Assembly (NCBI GenBank): GCA_009777485.1
Contig: WRLT01000008.1
Span: 1-64,000 of the forward strand
Source: Bacillota bacterium
GTDB lineage: Bacteria > Bacillota > Clostridia > Christensenellales > Pumilibacteraceae
Reading direction: 5' to 3'
Length of the DNA: 64,000 nucleotides
Shown here: positions 1 through 10,138 of the stretch, one piece after another
Position numbering within the stretch: the stretch's first letter is position 1
How the letters are laid out: each line of letters begins with the position of its first letter
Made by a program: the position numbers and the translations under genes
Notes under the pieces: model-generated
Seen by the model: the letters and a program-made list of their open reading frames with translations, nothing else
Database searches by the model: none
What the model was told of the DNA's origin: nothing

Positions 1-3000
1 TGCCGATTGCGCTTAGCGTAAACGACCGCGCCCCGACAGAATTAGCCCTCCGTCCTGCCGCTCTTAACCTTAGCGTAAGCGGCGCGCCGGCAAAGTTTAG
101 TCCCTTCGGCATGGGTACCGATACCCAAACGGTAACCGGCGACACGGGGCTTAATCAGCACGCGGGCACGGTAGCGGCTCCTTTGACGTACTATCCCGCG
201 TTAGCGCAAGATGCCGACATCGCGCATTACGAAATTCTTAACGATATTCCCGGCCACACCAACTCTTCTAACTTCCGCGCTACGCAAGCGTTAGAGGATA
301 TGCTGTTTATTAACCCTAGCCTTAACGAGGGCTTATTAAACGGCAGCGGCGTGGTTTCGTACACTGTAGGCGGCGCAACGTACACCACCAATTTCAGCAG
401 ATTTTTTAAAGTTGAAACCTTCGATTTATTTTTGCCCTACGCGGTTACGGCGCGGATGACTCCTGCGGAGTACAACTACGCCCTCAACAACGACCTATTT
501 AGCAAGGAAACCGTTGCAGGCATGGATGTTATCCGCTTTGACGGCTTAGAAATTACCCCGCTGTTCTCTACGGTAGGCGTAAACTTTGAAATTGCCGTAG
601 TGCTAACGTCTCCTAAGGCGGTAGCGGCGCTCGGAACGGGCGGTGCCATGGGCGGCGGCATATACAACGGCTGGGGCAGCATCGGCGTACCCGAAAACAG
701 CTACAACGTCAGCCACAGCGGCTTAGTTACGGCGCGTATGCTGGTATCCGTAGCGTCGCGTGCGGTTACGGTAGTAGACGAGGCAGACTTTGACAGCTTC
801 GGAGCGGGCAGTGCAGACTTTGCCAACGGCCGTCCTGCATGGCACAAGCACGACACTTTGGCGGATACGTTTGACGTATACATGCCGATAGCGGGCGAAA
901 TTACCTTTACCCCGTATGATTTTGCCGACAACCGCGACGTATGGTTTACCCAACAAGCAGGGTACGACCGCACGGACGCTACTCCGCGCGGAACGCCTGC
1001 GGCGTATGCGGCGGCGGCAACGCAAATCCACACCAACTTTAACGTGGCTACGGCAGTAGGCGCCAACATTGCGCTAAACGCTTCGGCGCAGCGCGCGGAT
1101 GTGCGTAACGATCGCTTAACGTTTATAGGCGACCCTACCTTTGGCGTAACGCAAGAGTTTGTAGAAAGCGGCATCACGCGCCAAACGGCAACCGCGTTCG
1201 ACGAAATTAAGCTTACGGCTATTAAAAAGAGCCGCTTAGCCGTGCATACTTCGTTTACTATGGTAATCGGCGACAACGGCACGGGCGACGCGCTTAACAC
1301 CGTAACGGTAACCTTACGCGTGTTTGTAATCAACAGCGCGCCGTACCTTAAAGACAACATCAGCCCCGAATTCTTCCGTCTGCAAACAGCGGCACAGCCT
1401 GGCTTATCTAGTAACAACGTAGACGGCGGGGCAGGTGAATCGGTAGTTCCTCCTAACCTACAAAATCCTTTGGGCTTTACGGGCTGGCAAGCTTCTAGCG
1501 CGTACAATACGCGTCAGTACTTTGCTTTCGAGTTGGCAACCGACCCGGATTTAGAGGATATTCCTAACTTAGAATACGTTACCACGGCAGGCAGCATACA
1601 GGTGGGTACGCTAACCAACCGCCGTCATATGATGACCAACCGCCCCACCGACGACGACTTTGTTCCGTTTGCGGGCGTAGGCGGGCTAAACCCGTACGGC
1701 TTAGATAACCCGTTTGTCAACGCGGACATTTTATCTAACGGTTCGGGCCTGCGCAGTGAACACGGCAGCCAAATGGTGCTAAATGTTCAAGCAAAATCCT
1801 CTACGCAAGGCTTAGAATACGGTTTATGGATACGTTTTGTAGTAACCGACCGCGAAAACCAAGCCGTATGCTATATCCAAATAGAGGTATTAAATTCGGT
1901 ATCGGTGTTTAATACGGGTGCGTTTGCTACGCGCACGGCGGCCGATGCGGCAGATGATGCTAACGATTTAATGCCCGCAGGCAGCTATTTAAGCATTCAA
2001 GCTACCTTAGATACATCCGGCGGCAGCGGCGGCGGCGCCGGGCAAGGCGCTATTTCTCCGGCACGGTTTTTAGTATCGGATGAGGCCCTGTTCGAAAAAA
2101 ATACCTCCATTAACGTACGCACGCCGGGCGGGGCAACCAGCCCGGTAGAAATGAACGAGGCTAATTCGTTCTTGCTGGCAAACAACCCCGACGGGGTACA
2201 GCATGTAATGCCGCTTGCCAACGGGCGCAATTCTCCCAACACGGCGCGCGGGCTAATTCCTACCATTCCTATCGACCATTACGCCTCAGCCGAAATGAAC
2301 GAATTTGCCAATCAACCCACGGACGTAAACGGCTTTCCTAATTACAAGCGTTCCTCAGACTTCATGCGCGTGTTTATAGACGACTCTACCGCCGACATGA
2401 TGGGACTTATGGGCTTAGTGCCTAGCCGCACGCTAGGGGATTACCTAAACCTAACGTACTTCGAAAAGAATCTAGACGGCACGTTTACCGAAGTAGACCA
2501 CCGCGTGTTCCCCGACCAAAACATCGGGCGCGTGCGCAACCTGCACTGGGTAGTAACGGTTAGGTTCGGCACCGACCACGAGTTTGAAGAAAGCGCGGTT
2601 AGGTTAGAGTTTTTCTTGGGCGATAGCAATCAAGTGCTTACGTTTGACAGCGATTCGGTGTTTAACTCTGTCGACAGCGCGGGCGGCTATACGCACAGCG
2701 GAGTTTCCGGCTACGGCAACACGTTCTTAGGCGTCCGCTCTTCGCCCACGGGCACAGCGGTTACCGCGCCTTCGGTTTCTATTCACCCCACTAACCCTGC
2801 GCTTAGCAACCGTTTTATCTTAAACGTAACGCAAAGCAGTATATCCATTATTAACAACTTTACCGAGTTTACCGCACAAGACAACGTGCACGGCGTACTG
2901 GGCCCCAATGAGCGAGGCAACCCCGACAGCTTTGGTATGCACTTGTCGCTGCGCGGCGGCAACCCCTTAACCTTCGGGCGCATCAGCGTACCCGTAGACA

Positions 3001-6000
3001 GAGCTATCCATGTACCGTATGCGTACTTTGCCACCACGTATGTATCGGGTATGGGCGTACCTGTGTTATCGCCTATTCCGGGCAGCGTAGGCTTAGCCAG
3101 CACCAATCAGCGCGACATTCCGCTTGCAACTTCCTCTACGGGATTGTTGAATTCGGCGTTTGCCAACCTAACGTTATCGGACGGCGTGCGCGAATGGACG
3201 GGTGCAACGTTTAGGGATAACCCCTACATTACGGTTGAGTTTGTTCAGCAAGGTCAAGCGGAAGCACCTGGTGAAATGTTCTTAAATTCCAGTCCGCTTA
3301 ACCCCTTCTATGTAGGCGGCCGCAAAATCTTAGCCCCCGACGCAACGTTGGGCGGTGACGAATATGTCCAAGACATGGCAGAAGCCAACCTGTACCTAGA
3401 CGCCAGAACGGGGCTTAGAATTACTAAAAAGCATGTCCGCTCGGATACCTTAACCTTCTCTATATCGGTTGCGATGTGGAGAACGGGCGGCAGTAGAGGC
3501 AGCCCGATGGTAGTTACCGTACCCATGACGGTAGAAAACAGCTTTATCGGCGTTGAGGGAATAGGCACTGCCACGCAAGTAGGCAATATGCCCAGCGTCA
3601 ACCTAGAATTAGATACCTCCACAACAGGCTCTAAAACCGTCGGCTTTATCAGCTCTCAAGACGGCGACAACATCATCGAGGGTATCACCAGCGCGACGTA
3701 CGGCGGCACGTTTAGATTTAACAACACCGACACCGTAAACATTCCCGATCAACCCATTAACTACACGCTTTCTGAGCGCGGCTTATTCCGCGACCGCGCG
3801 CTGTTCTCCGCTAAATCGTTAGACAATAGCTTTCTCCCCATAGAAAGAGAGCGTTTGTTTAGAGATGCGGGCGGCGGCGACATACAAACCAACTCTGCAT
3901 ACGCCAGTGCGGCGGGGCGCGACGCGCTTATCAGCTACTTCTCGCGCACGGGTACGTTTGCGGACAACGTAATAGACAGCACCTATCAGCCTAATTTGGG
4001 CTATAATCCTGCTACGCGTTCTACCGACTTCTTTGCGATAAGTTTAAGCAACGATGCGTCCAGCTTTACCATTACGCCCAGAAATAAGACGTTTTTAAAC
4101 TTTGACGTAATTACGGGCATGAGCGAAGACGCCCTGCGCGCCGAATTCGGCTTAGAAAGAGAGGGTTCGGACGGCAACTACCGCTACTACTACCCGCTGC
4201 GCTTAATTGCCTACGACGATTTCAACGGAACCGGCTGGGCAAAAGCAAGCTACTATGCGGTATGTATTAAGGTATTTGTGTACAACAGCGCGCCTGTGGT
4301 TATGCAATCGCTTTCTACCGGCACATGGGCAGGAGCAGGGGCGTACAACGGATACCGCACTATGCAGGTAAACGCCAACGCAAGCTTAACCGGCGGCACG
4401 ACTCCTACGGAATTTACCGTAAGCAGTATGGTAATCGAAAACGACGCGATGTTAGACTACACAGGTCAGCACTTTGCCAGCCAGGCCGAAGTAAAGGCAA
4501 CGTATAACGAAAGCACGTCTGCGGGAAGGTTAGGTCTGTTAACTACCGACTGGTTAGACGTAGACATTACGCGCATCGGCGGGCTTACCCAAACCAACGC
4601 CGAAGACCCTGTAAACGTAACCAACAATACGGCAATCTCGTTAACTAAATCTTCCGATATGCGCTATTTAACCTTGCGTATCGGCAACCGTCCTGCGGAT
4701 ACTTCTACCGCGTTAGACGCTGCGGTGTTTGCTATTACCTTTAAAGACAGCCGCAACAATGCTAACACGCTGGGAACTTCTGCTAATGTAACGCGCGCCG
4801 CATCTATTATCATGATTGTGCGCTTTAACAACCTGCGTCCTTCCTCAACGGTAGAAGCAGACCGCGCGGTAGGCAGCTTCGGCAGCCACATCACCATGAA
4901 AACCGGCGACACCTTCCGCATAGTTACTACCGATTACGAGGCGTTTAGGTCTGGCGGCTCAGACGAATGGTATCAATTCATGAACAACCGTACCATGCAG
5001 TCTACGGGCATGAGCAACAATGACGGCGTGGGCTGGTGGAGAGATGAGTCCGACCCTGACGACTTCTTCAACACCCGCAATTCTTCCACTGCACCGCGCA
5101 ATACGCATATCGGCAATCTGCCCGTCGCAACCGACGATACGCCTTGGGCGCTTAGGTTTGACTATGAGGGCATGACGATTGCGGGCGGCCTCAACAACGT
5201 CGGCTTAACCTCTAACGGCAGAGATGCGTTTGACATTAACACCTACGACAGAATGCTAAGCAAAGACCCGCAAACGGGTAGCCAGCGTTTCCCGCTAACG
5301 ATTATGTTTGAAGCGCTGGGTTCAACCAACGCACCGATAGAAATCTCTATTCCTGTATTCGACGAGCAATTCGGCAACAGCTTTAGATTTTTCTTCTACG
5401 TGACGGTTGTAAGTTCACCGCCCGCCCCGAAAAACAACGATATTAACATTCCTAACAGTATGTTAAGCACGGGTTCGCAGTCCAGCAGAGATGCAGGCTT
5501 ACGGATGGCCGGTGGTTTGGACGGTTTCCAACCCGGAGGCCCGTATATTTATGAGGCAGACTTCCGTGTAGGCCAATCGTATACCTTTAATTTATCCGAC
5601 TTTGTGTACGAGATTGACGCAGGCGACAGCACAAGGCTTGCGCTGGACCAATCCGGCGGCGGATTGTTTAACATCGAAGGCATAAACCGCATGAGCGACA
5701 ACTTTGTAAGCTTAGAGTATATGACCGACGGCTTAGCGAGATTTACCGTAACGTGCAACAACTTCCACCTCGGCGGCACAGGCAGCCCCGGAACTGCGCT
5801 ATACAGTGTAATCCGCTTTGATATCCTAGATCCCGGCGGCGCGCCCTCTGTGCGTATATATTTGCGTGCAAGAACGTGGCCTAACGATGTTGAGCGCGAA
5901 GTAAAATCTATCGAAAGCGGAACCGCTGTAATGCGGGTAGAGGCCGACGCACTTAACGAAGGCGGCGTAACCACCATTCAATTGGTTGCAGGCGCGCACA

Positions 6001-9000
6001 AAGCGGCTAACGAAAACTTACTGCCCAACAACCCGGTAATTGTAGACCGCGATTTCCGCGACGGCTTTACTAACGCGCGCTACAACATTACGGCGTACTC
6101 GCTGCTAAATATAAGCCCTTCGGGCGTGCATAACGCATCTCCGCTTACGCCGCAGGTTAATAATGCCTCTTGGCGTTCCGAGCACGAATTGTTTAGGTTC
6201 CGTCAAGGCGCGGTAGGAACAAATCCCTCGCTTACCTTCGGCGACAGCCAAGACATCAGTGTATTAGAGTTTTGGAAGTTTGTCGATAAAGACGCTTTCG
6301 GACGCACCGGCGGCGACGGGGTAGTAGAAAGCTTTGCAAGAGATGGCAGTTCGTTTACTATCCGTGCAGAAAAGCGTTCGCCTGCCGAAATTGTCGGAAT
6401 TAACGCGCAGCTGCGTGCACTGCCTATTTATATCGTGGTAGAAAAGCACCGCGATCCCAACCGTCAACCGCCTGCTTCTTGGGCGCAAGAGCAACCCTTC
6501 CGCATGGAGCTTACCATTAAAAACTCTGCGGCGGAGGTTGTAGGCAGCACCAGTTCCAACTTCCAGCATTTCGGAGACGGCTACGACTTCTTAGAGTTTA
6601 ACGCACAGCGCGGTTCTTCGCGTTCGTGGAGAGTATTCGACCCCGACCAAAGCAACAACGCAGTACTCTTTAAGGATGTAGACTTAGACGATTCGGTATC
6701 GGCCGCCACTAAGGCAAGCCGCAACGCCTCAACCCCTGCGCTGGATACCACGCTGGCTTCGTTTGTAACCATATACAAGATAAACCCGACTACGCAAAAT
6801 AAAACCCAAATTGCTGCACAAAGCCAGTTAGGTAACGCAGTAAGCATCGGTCTTAGACGTGCGGGCGGATTTGAATATGTGGATGTAACCGTAAACTTCA
6901 GGCCGCAATTCACCCAAGCAATAGACCCGTATCCTGCCGAGCCCACCATACTGGAATACAAAATAGTAGGCAGAGACCTTGCGTATAACCGAAGCGTTTC
7001 CTCCGATACGCTTGCGGACGACAGCGTATATACCGTTATCACCGTAATCATTCATCCCAGCGTTCCTTCATTCTGGGACCACACGGTAGATACGCCGCTG
7101 CCCGGACAGCCTAAATTACCCGATAACATGAGAATGGAAAGGGATAACTTAGGTCAGTTAGAGTTGATTGTTCCCGTACGCAAAGGTACGCCTACCAACC
7201 TAACCATTACGGACATCTTAAATTGCCCCGACTTTGCACCCACCACCGCAGTAACGGATACGATTACGTTTATAACTCCTCAGAACGACGGATTCTACTA
7301 TTACGGCGGCATTGACGGAAACCCTAACGAGTTGATTCACATCGCACAGCCGCAGCATTGGGCGGGAACTCCTGCGGCAATTACCAACGCGCTGTTTACG
7401 GCACAGGTGCTTAACGCCAACAATTCGGTAATCAGGTTTAACGCGCTTACCACCAACCGCGGCGAAACGGCAGAAACGTATCTGATTATCCGCACAGGTG
7501 CGCGAAAACAAACCGAAATGCCCTTAAAGATTACCTTAGTAACGGCCAATAACGCGCCTACGGCGATTAAAGATGCCGATACTATCTATGTCAAAGGCGG
7601 CGAGTTAGAAGAAGATCCCGACAGCGGCATGCCGGTGGAATTACCGTCTATCATCCGCAGCGTATTAGAAGTTGCGCACGACCTCGACGACAACGACCAC
7701 GTAGATATTATGGAGTCGCCGTCGCAAACCTTCTTACGCTTTGCAGGCCCCACAGACCTTGCCCCCGACGACCCGGGTATTAATATCGGGCACAACGGTA
7801 TGCAAAGCTTAGTTGTCCGCCCCGAACCCGACGTTTACGGCACGTTTAAATTTGCCGCGCTAATCGCAGACGGCGAGGTAGACGGGCACATGATTATGGA
7901 GCTGTACCGTAACCGCAACATCGAGGCCAGCAAGCTGCAGCTAGACGCGCTGATTGCCCAAAACAGCATGGTTTCTACCGAAAGCAAGTTTATTATTATC
8001 GAGTTTACCGTAATTGTAATACCGACAGTCCCTCCCGTACTCAATAATGTTGAAGTAGCGCAAATGACCAAAAGAGTGATTACTGCCAACACATTGATTG
8101 ACTTATTCGACGAAGAGGGTAAACAAACGCGCAACGGCGACGGCTTTGTAATCCACTCTATGGAGCCTGCTGTGCGAAACACAACGGCTATCCGTATTTA
8201 CAAAAACGGCGAATTGCAAGACTATTCCAACCCCGGCGCAGGTCAAGGCACCCCCAGCGATGTTTGGGAAATCATGGCCGTTGATTACCGCGCAAATAAT
8301 TTGGTTGAAACCTTAGTAAACGTTACGTTAAGCGTACAAGGCGACCCCGAGATTTCGTCGTATGAGTTTAAAGTAATCGCTATCGAGCACATCGCGCCCC
8401 GCTTAAAAGGCTTGTTTACGGCAACCTTCACACCGCCCGCGCCGGCTGATGCACAAAGCTTGGTAGTAAGGCTTTCGCCGAATGAAATCTTCGACTACGA
8501 TTATGATTTCGACCTGTTATCGCTCATCGAAGTGCGCAGTCAAAAAACCATCATGGTTGTAGCGTCTATCGACCGCAACGAAAACCAATTAGTACTCAGG
8601 TTTAACGGACGCGGCGACTCGCGCATTACCTTAACGGTACGCGACGGGGTACGCAACACCACACACATCTTTACCGCCGCCAGCAACGACCTGCCTCAAA
8701 TGAGCTGGTGGGCAAGGCTGGGTGCGCTGATTCAAGCAAACTGGCTGTGGTTCTGGATAGCAGTAGGCATTCTGATCTTCTTAATTATCCTGCTGATTAT
8801 CATCATCGCCGCCGTGCGCAAAAAACGCCGCATCCGCGCCGAAATCGAAGACCTTTTGGTTGCCGAAATGGAGTTGGAGGCGCAAATGAAACGGCTTGTC
8901 GCCAAGCCCGCGCCAACCTACTACCAAAGCTACGGCTACATTTCACCCACCCAAAACGTACAACACAACCCCGGCTTTATGCTAGGAGCAGGCGGCGGCC

Positions 9001-9134
9001 AACCCGCCCCGCGCAACACCCTCATGCTAGGCGCAGGTCAAGCCCCCAAAACGTCCCACGGCCAAACCCCCGTAACCCGCGACCCCGACCCCTTACCGTA
9101 CTCCATCCCCGGCCTAGACGACGACGACCTATAA
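1..9134 (+). CDS. Giant repeat-containing surface protein, membrane-anchored (5' partial)
   Basis: The reading frame is open from base 3, so the gene begins before the window; more than 3040 residues are visible. It is rich in Asn, Thr, Ser, Asp and Gly and poor in Cys. Units of roughly 120-260 residues end in a beta-strand plus a hinge such as VFVINSAPYL, IKVFVYNSAPVV, YVTVVSSPPAP, LTIKNSAAEV, VIIHPSVPSF, LVTANNAPTA and VIVIPTVPPV, the pattern of Ig/cadherin-like domain borders. Near the C-terminus lies one long hydrophobic helix (about bases 8734-8814), then the stop-transfer cluster RKKRRIR, a short charged coiled coil, and a Gly/Pro/Gln-rich tail with MLGAG twice and an acidic end (LDDDDL). 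There is no LPXTG signal. I infer an extracellular adhesin or structural protein with a cytoplasmic tail of about 100 residues. Ligand unknown. Confidence 0.8.
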   Translation, partial: PIALSVNDRAPTELALRPAALNLSVSGAPAKFSPFGMGTDTQTVTGDTGLNQHAGTVAAPLTYYPALAQDADIAHYEILNDIPGHTNSSNFRATQALEDMLFINPSLNEGLLNGSGVVSYTVGGATYTTNFSRFFKVETFDLFLPYAVTARMTPAEYNYALNNDLFSKETVAGMDVIRFDGLEITPLFSTVGVNFEIAVVLTSPKAVAALGTGGAMGGGIYNGWGSIGVPENSYNVSHSGLVTARMLVSVASRAVTVVDEADFDSFGAGSADFANGRPAWHKHDTLADTFDVYMPIAGEITFTPYDFADNRDVWFTQQAGYDRTDATPRGTPAAYAAAATQIHTNFNVATAVGANIALNASAQRADVRNDRLTFIGDPTFGVTQEFVESGITRQTATAFDEIKLTAIKKSRLAVHTSFTMVIGDNGTGDALNTVTVTLRVFVINSAPYLKDNISPEFFRLQTAAQPGLSSNNVDGGAGESVVPPNLQNPLGFTGWQASSAYNTRQYFAFELATDPDLEDIPNLEYVTTAGSIQVGTLTNRRHMMTNRPTDDDFVPFAGVGGLNPYGLDNPFVNADILSNGSGLRSEHGSQMVLNVQAKSSTQGLEYGLWIRFVVTDRENQAVCYIQIEVLNSVSVFNTGAFATRTAADAADDANDLMPAGSYLSIQATLDTSGGSGGGAGQGAISPARFLVSDEALFEKNTSINVRTPGGATSPVEMNEANSFLLANNPDGVQHVMPLANGRNSPNTARGLIPTIPIDHYASAEMNEFANQPTDVNGFPNYKRSSDFMRVFIDDSTADMMGLMGLVPSRTLGDYLNLTYFEKNLDGTFTEVDHRVFPDQNIGRVRNLHWVVTVRFGTDHEFEESAVRLEFFLGDSNQVLTFDSDSVFNSVDSAGGYTHSGVSGYGNTFLGVRSSPTGTAVTAPSVSIHPTNPALSNRFILNVTQSSISIINNFTEFTAQDNVHGVLGPNERGNPDSFGMHLSLRGGNPLTFGRISVPVDRAIHVPYAYFATTYVSGMGVPVLSPIPGSVGLASTNQRDIPLATSSTGLLNSAFANLTLSDGVREWTGATFRDNPYITVEFVQQGQAEAPGEMFLNSSPLNPFYVGGRKILAPDATLGGDEYVQDMAEANLYLDARTGLRITKKHVRSDTLTFSISVAMWRTGGSRGSPMVVTVPMTVENSFIGVEGIGTATQVGNMPSVNLELDTSTTGSKTVGFISSQDGDNIIEGITSATYGGTFRFNNTDTVNIPDQPINYTLSERGLFRDRALFSAKSLDNSFLPIERERLFRDAGGGDIQTNSAYASAAGRDALISYFSRTGTFADNVIDSTYQPNLGYNPATRSTDFFAISLSNDASSFTITPRNKTFLNFDVITGMSEDALRAEFGLEREGSDGNYRYYYPLRLIAYDDFNGTGWAKASYYAVCIKVFVYNSAPVVMQSLSTGTWAGAGAYNGYRTMQVNANASLTGGTTPTEFTVSSMVIENDAMLDYTGQHFASQAEVKATYNESTSAGRLGLLTTDWLDVDITRIGGLTQTNAEDPVNVTNNTAISLTKSSDMRYLTLRIGNRPADTSTALDAAVFAITFKDSRNNANTLGTSANVTRAASIIMIVRFNNLRPSSTVEADRAVGSFGSHITMKTGDTFRIVTTDYEAFRSGGSDEWYQFMNNRTMQSTGMSNNDGVGWWRDESDPDDFFNTRNSSTAPRNTHIGNLPVATDDTPWALRFDYEGMTIAGGLNNVGLTSNGRDAFDINTYDRMLSKDPQTGSQRFPLTIMFEALGSTNAPIEISIPVFDEQFGNSFRFFFYVTVVSSPPAPKNNDINIPNSMLSTGSQSSRDAGLRMAGGLDGFQPGGPYIYEADFRVGQSYTFNLSDFVYEIDAGDSTRLALDQSGGGLFNIEGINRMSDNFVSLEYMTDGLARFTVTCNNFHLGGTGSPGTALYSVIRFDILDPGGAPSVRIYLRARTWPNDVEREVKSIESGTAVMRVEADALNEGGVTTIQLVAGAHKAANENLLPNNPVIVDRDFRDGFTNARYNITAYSLLNISPSGVHNASPLTPQVNNASWRSEHELFRFRQGAVGTNPSLTFGDSQDISVLEFWKFVDKDAFGRTGGDGVVESFARDGSSFTIRAEKRSPAEIVGINAQLRALPIYIVVEKHRDPNRQPPASWAQEQPFRMELTIKNSAAEVVGSTSSNFQHFGDGYDFLEFNAQRGSSRSWRVFDPDQSNNAVLFKDVDLDDSVSAATKASRNASTPALDTTLASFVTIYKINPTTQNKTQIAAQSQLGNAVSIGLRRAGGFEYVDVTVNFRPQFTQAIDPYPAEPTILEYKIVGRDLAYNRSVSSDTLADDSVYTVITVIIHPSVPSFWDHTVDTPLPGQPKLPDNMRMERDNLGQLELIVPVRKGTPTNLTITDILNCPDFAPTTAVTDTITFITPQNDGFYYYGGIDGNPNELIHIAQPQHWAGTPAAITNALFTAQVLNANNSVIRFNALTTNRGETAETYLIIRTGARKQTEMPLKITLVTANNAPTAIKDADTIYVKGGELEEDPDSGMPVELPSIIRSVLEVAHDLDDNDHVDIMESPSQTFLRFAGPTDLAPDDPGINIGHNGMQSLVVRPEPDVYGTFKFAALIADGEVDGHMIMELYRNRNIEASKLQLDALIAQNSMVSTESKFIIIEFTVIVIPTVPPVLNNVEVAQMTKRVITANTLIDLFDEEGKQTRNGDGFVIHSMEPAVRNTTAIRIYKNGELQDYSNPGAGQGTPSDVWEIMAVDYRANNLVETLVNVTLSVQGDPEISSYEFKVIAIEHIAPRLKGLFTATFTPPAPADAQSLVVRLSPNEIFDYDYDFDLLSLIEVRSQKTIMVVASIDRNENQLVLRFNGRGDSRITLTVRDGVRNTTHIFTAASNDLPQMSWWARLGALIQANWLWFWIAVGILIFLIILLIIIIAAVRKKRRIRAEIEDLLVAEMELEAQMKRLVAKPAPTYYQSYGYISPTQNVQHNPGFMLGAGGGQPAPRNTLMLGAGQAPKTSHGQTPVTRDPDPLPYSIPGLDDDDL

Positions 9135-9147
9135 CCCCAAAAGCAAA

Positions 9148-9180
9148 AGAACCCCCGCACAAACCGTGCGGGGGTTCTCA
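9148..9180 (+). terminator. Intrinsic terminator of the giant surface-protein gene
   Basis: A 13-bp GC-rich perfect stem (9148-9160 with 9166-9178) encloses the loop AAACC, 14 bases after the stop codon. The tail after the stem (CATTT) is a poor U-tract, so termination may be partial. It separates the surface-protein gene from the purC promoter. Confidence 0.7.
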
Positions 9181-9305
9181 TTTCCGCCGCCAAACACAAG
9201 ACAAAGGCAAAAAACAACCCCCCCCGCCAACCTCGGGGCACTTTTTTAGCTTTTGCAAGCAGTTTTAAATTTAATTGATTTTTTTGTATAGGCTAATAAA
9301 TTTTG

Positions 9306-9335
9306 TTGACATACCGCAAGTTTATGCTGTATACT
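9306..9335 (+). promoter_or_regulatory. Sigma-A-type promoter of the purC operon
   Basis: TTGACA (9306-9311) and TATACT (9330-9335) are separated by 18 bases; transcription should start near 9342. It drives the attenuator leader and the long purC-dapL gene string. The preceding stretch (9181-9305) is AT-rich and shows no gene. Confidence 0.85.
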
Positions 9336-9344
9336 AATAACAGT

Positions 9345-9412
9345 TGAACAATGGCGTTCATCCACGGTGCGTGCGGCTGATTCCGACGTACCTGCGGGAT
9401 GGACGCTTTTTT
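9345..9412 (+). promoter_or_regulatory. ANTAR-type antiterminator/terminator leader of purC
   Basis: Hairpin 1: TGAAC (9345-9349) pairs with GTTCA (9356-9360) around the hexaloop AATGGC, which has A1 and G4. Its 3' arm is also the 5' arm of a terminator: 9354-9363 pairs with 9397-9406 (10 bp, one G-U), followed by six T. An inner hairpin occupies the terminator loop. The two structures exclude each other, as in ANTAR-controlled leaders. The ANTAR protein is encoded within this operon at 16046. Sequence and layout match the leaders at 37334, 47586 and 55599. Not a purine or PRPP riboswitch by inspection. Confidence 0.72.
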
Positions 9413-9433
9413 GGTTTCAAGGGAGGCTAAACT

Positions 9434-10138
9434 ATGGAAAAGGTATTATACGAAGGAAAATCAAAGTTGGTATGCGCGGCGCTTGACGAGCAAAATTGCA
9501 TAATCCGCTATAAGGATACGGCTACGGCTTTCGACGGAAAAAAGAAAGAAGAGTTGCACGGAAAAGGCGCGCTTAACGCGGCTATATCTAATTTTATTTA
9601 CCGCTACTTAGAAGATAACGGCGTTAAAACACATTTTATAAAGGCACTTGACGAAACTTCCGTACTGGTAAAGCGGGCAGAAATAATTATGGTAGAGGTA
9701 ATTGTGCGCAATGTTGCCGCAGGCAGCTTTTCGCGTAAGTACGGAGTGCCCGAGGGATACTGGCTTAAAAACGCGGCAGTAGAATTCAGCTTAAAAAGCG
9801 ACGAACTGGGCGACCCGATGATAAACGCTACGCAAATTACCGCGCTAGGAATTGCATCGAAAGCAGAATTAGAAGAGCTGGTGCAAACCGCGCTTAAAAT
9901 TAACAAGCTTTTGGTAGAATTGTTTATGAAAGCGGGTATTAAGCTGATAGACTTTAAGCTGGAATTCGGAAGAAGCGGCGACGGAATAATTTTATGCGAC
10001 GAAATTTCTCCCGATTCGTGTAGACTTTGGGAGGACGGCACCGATAAAAAACTGGATAAAGACCGTTTCAGACAAGAGTTGGGCGGCGTTACAGAGGGCT
10101 ATGCGGACGTTTTAAGGAGGTTGAAAAGTGTCGGATAA
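9434..10138 (+). CDS. purC: SAICAR synthetase
   Basis: Phosphoribosylaminoimidazole-succinocarboxamide synthase, which ligates aspartate to CAIR in purine synthesis with ATP; cytosolic. At 234 residues it has the normal bacterial length. Family motifs are visible: EGKSK (7-11), KDTATAFDGKK (27-37), VEVIVRNVAAGS (87-98), DFKLEFG (173-179) and DEISPDSCRLWE (189-200). The ATG at 9434 follows a strong ribosome site GGGAGG (9421-9426). It is the first gene of the operon, and its end overlaps purB by 11 bases. Together with PurB it forms an aspartate-dependent amination that releases fumarate, which fits the nitrogen-transfer theme of the cluster. Confidence 0.97.
   Translation: MEKVLYEGKSKLVCAALDEQNCIIRYKDTATAFDGKKKEELHGKGALNAAISNFIYRYLEDNGVKTHFIKALDETSVLVKRAEIIMVEVIVRNVAAGSFSRKYGVPEGYWLKNAAVEFSLKSDELGDPMINATQITALGIASKAELEELVQTALKINKLLVELFMKAGIKLIDFKLEFGRSGDGIILCDEISPDSCRLWEDGTDKKLDKDRFRQELGGVTEGYADVLRRLKSVG

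Noticed and set aside
701-1507. 268-residue frame on the - strand inside the giant surface gene
   Set aside because: A shadow of the strongly biased + frame; no homology pattern, promoter or ribosome site.
8708-9268. 186-residue frame overlapping the end of the giant gene on the + strand
   Set aside because: Composition is Arg/Pro/His-rich, no ribosome site, and it is read in another frame of a clearly coding region and through the terminator.
9336-9433. purC leader as a purine, PRPP or ppGpp riboswitch
   Set aside because: The conserved junction bases of the purine aptamer and the ykkC-type core are absent, and the leader is too short; it matches the other hexaloop/terminator leaders instead.
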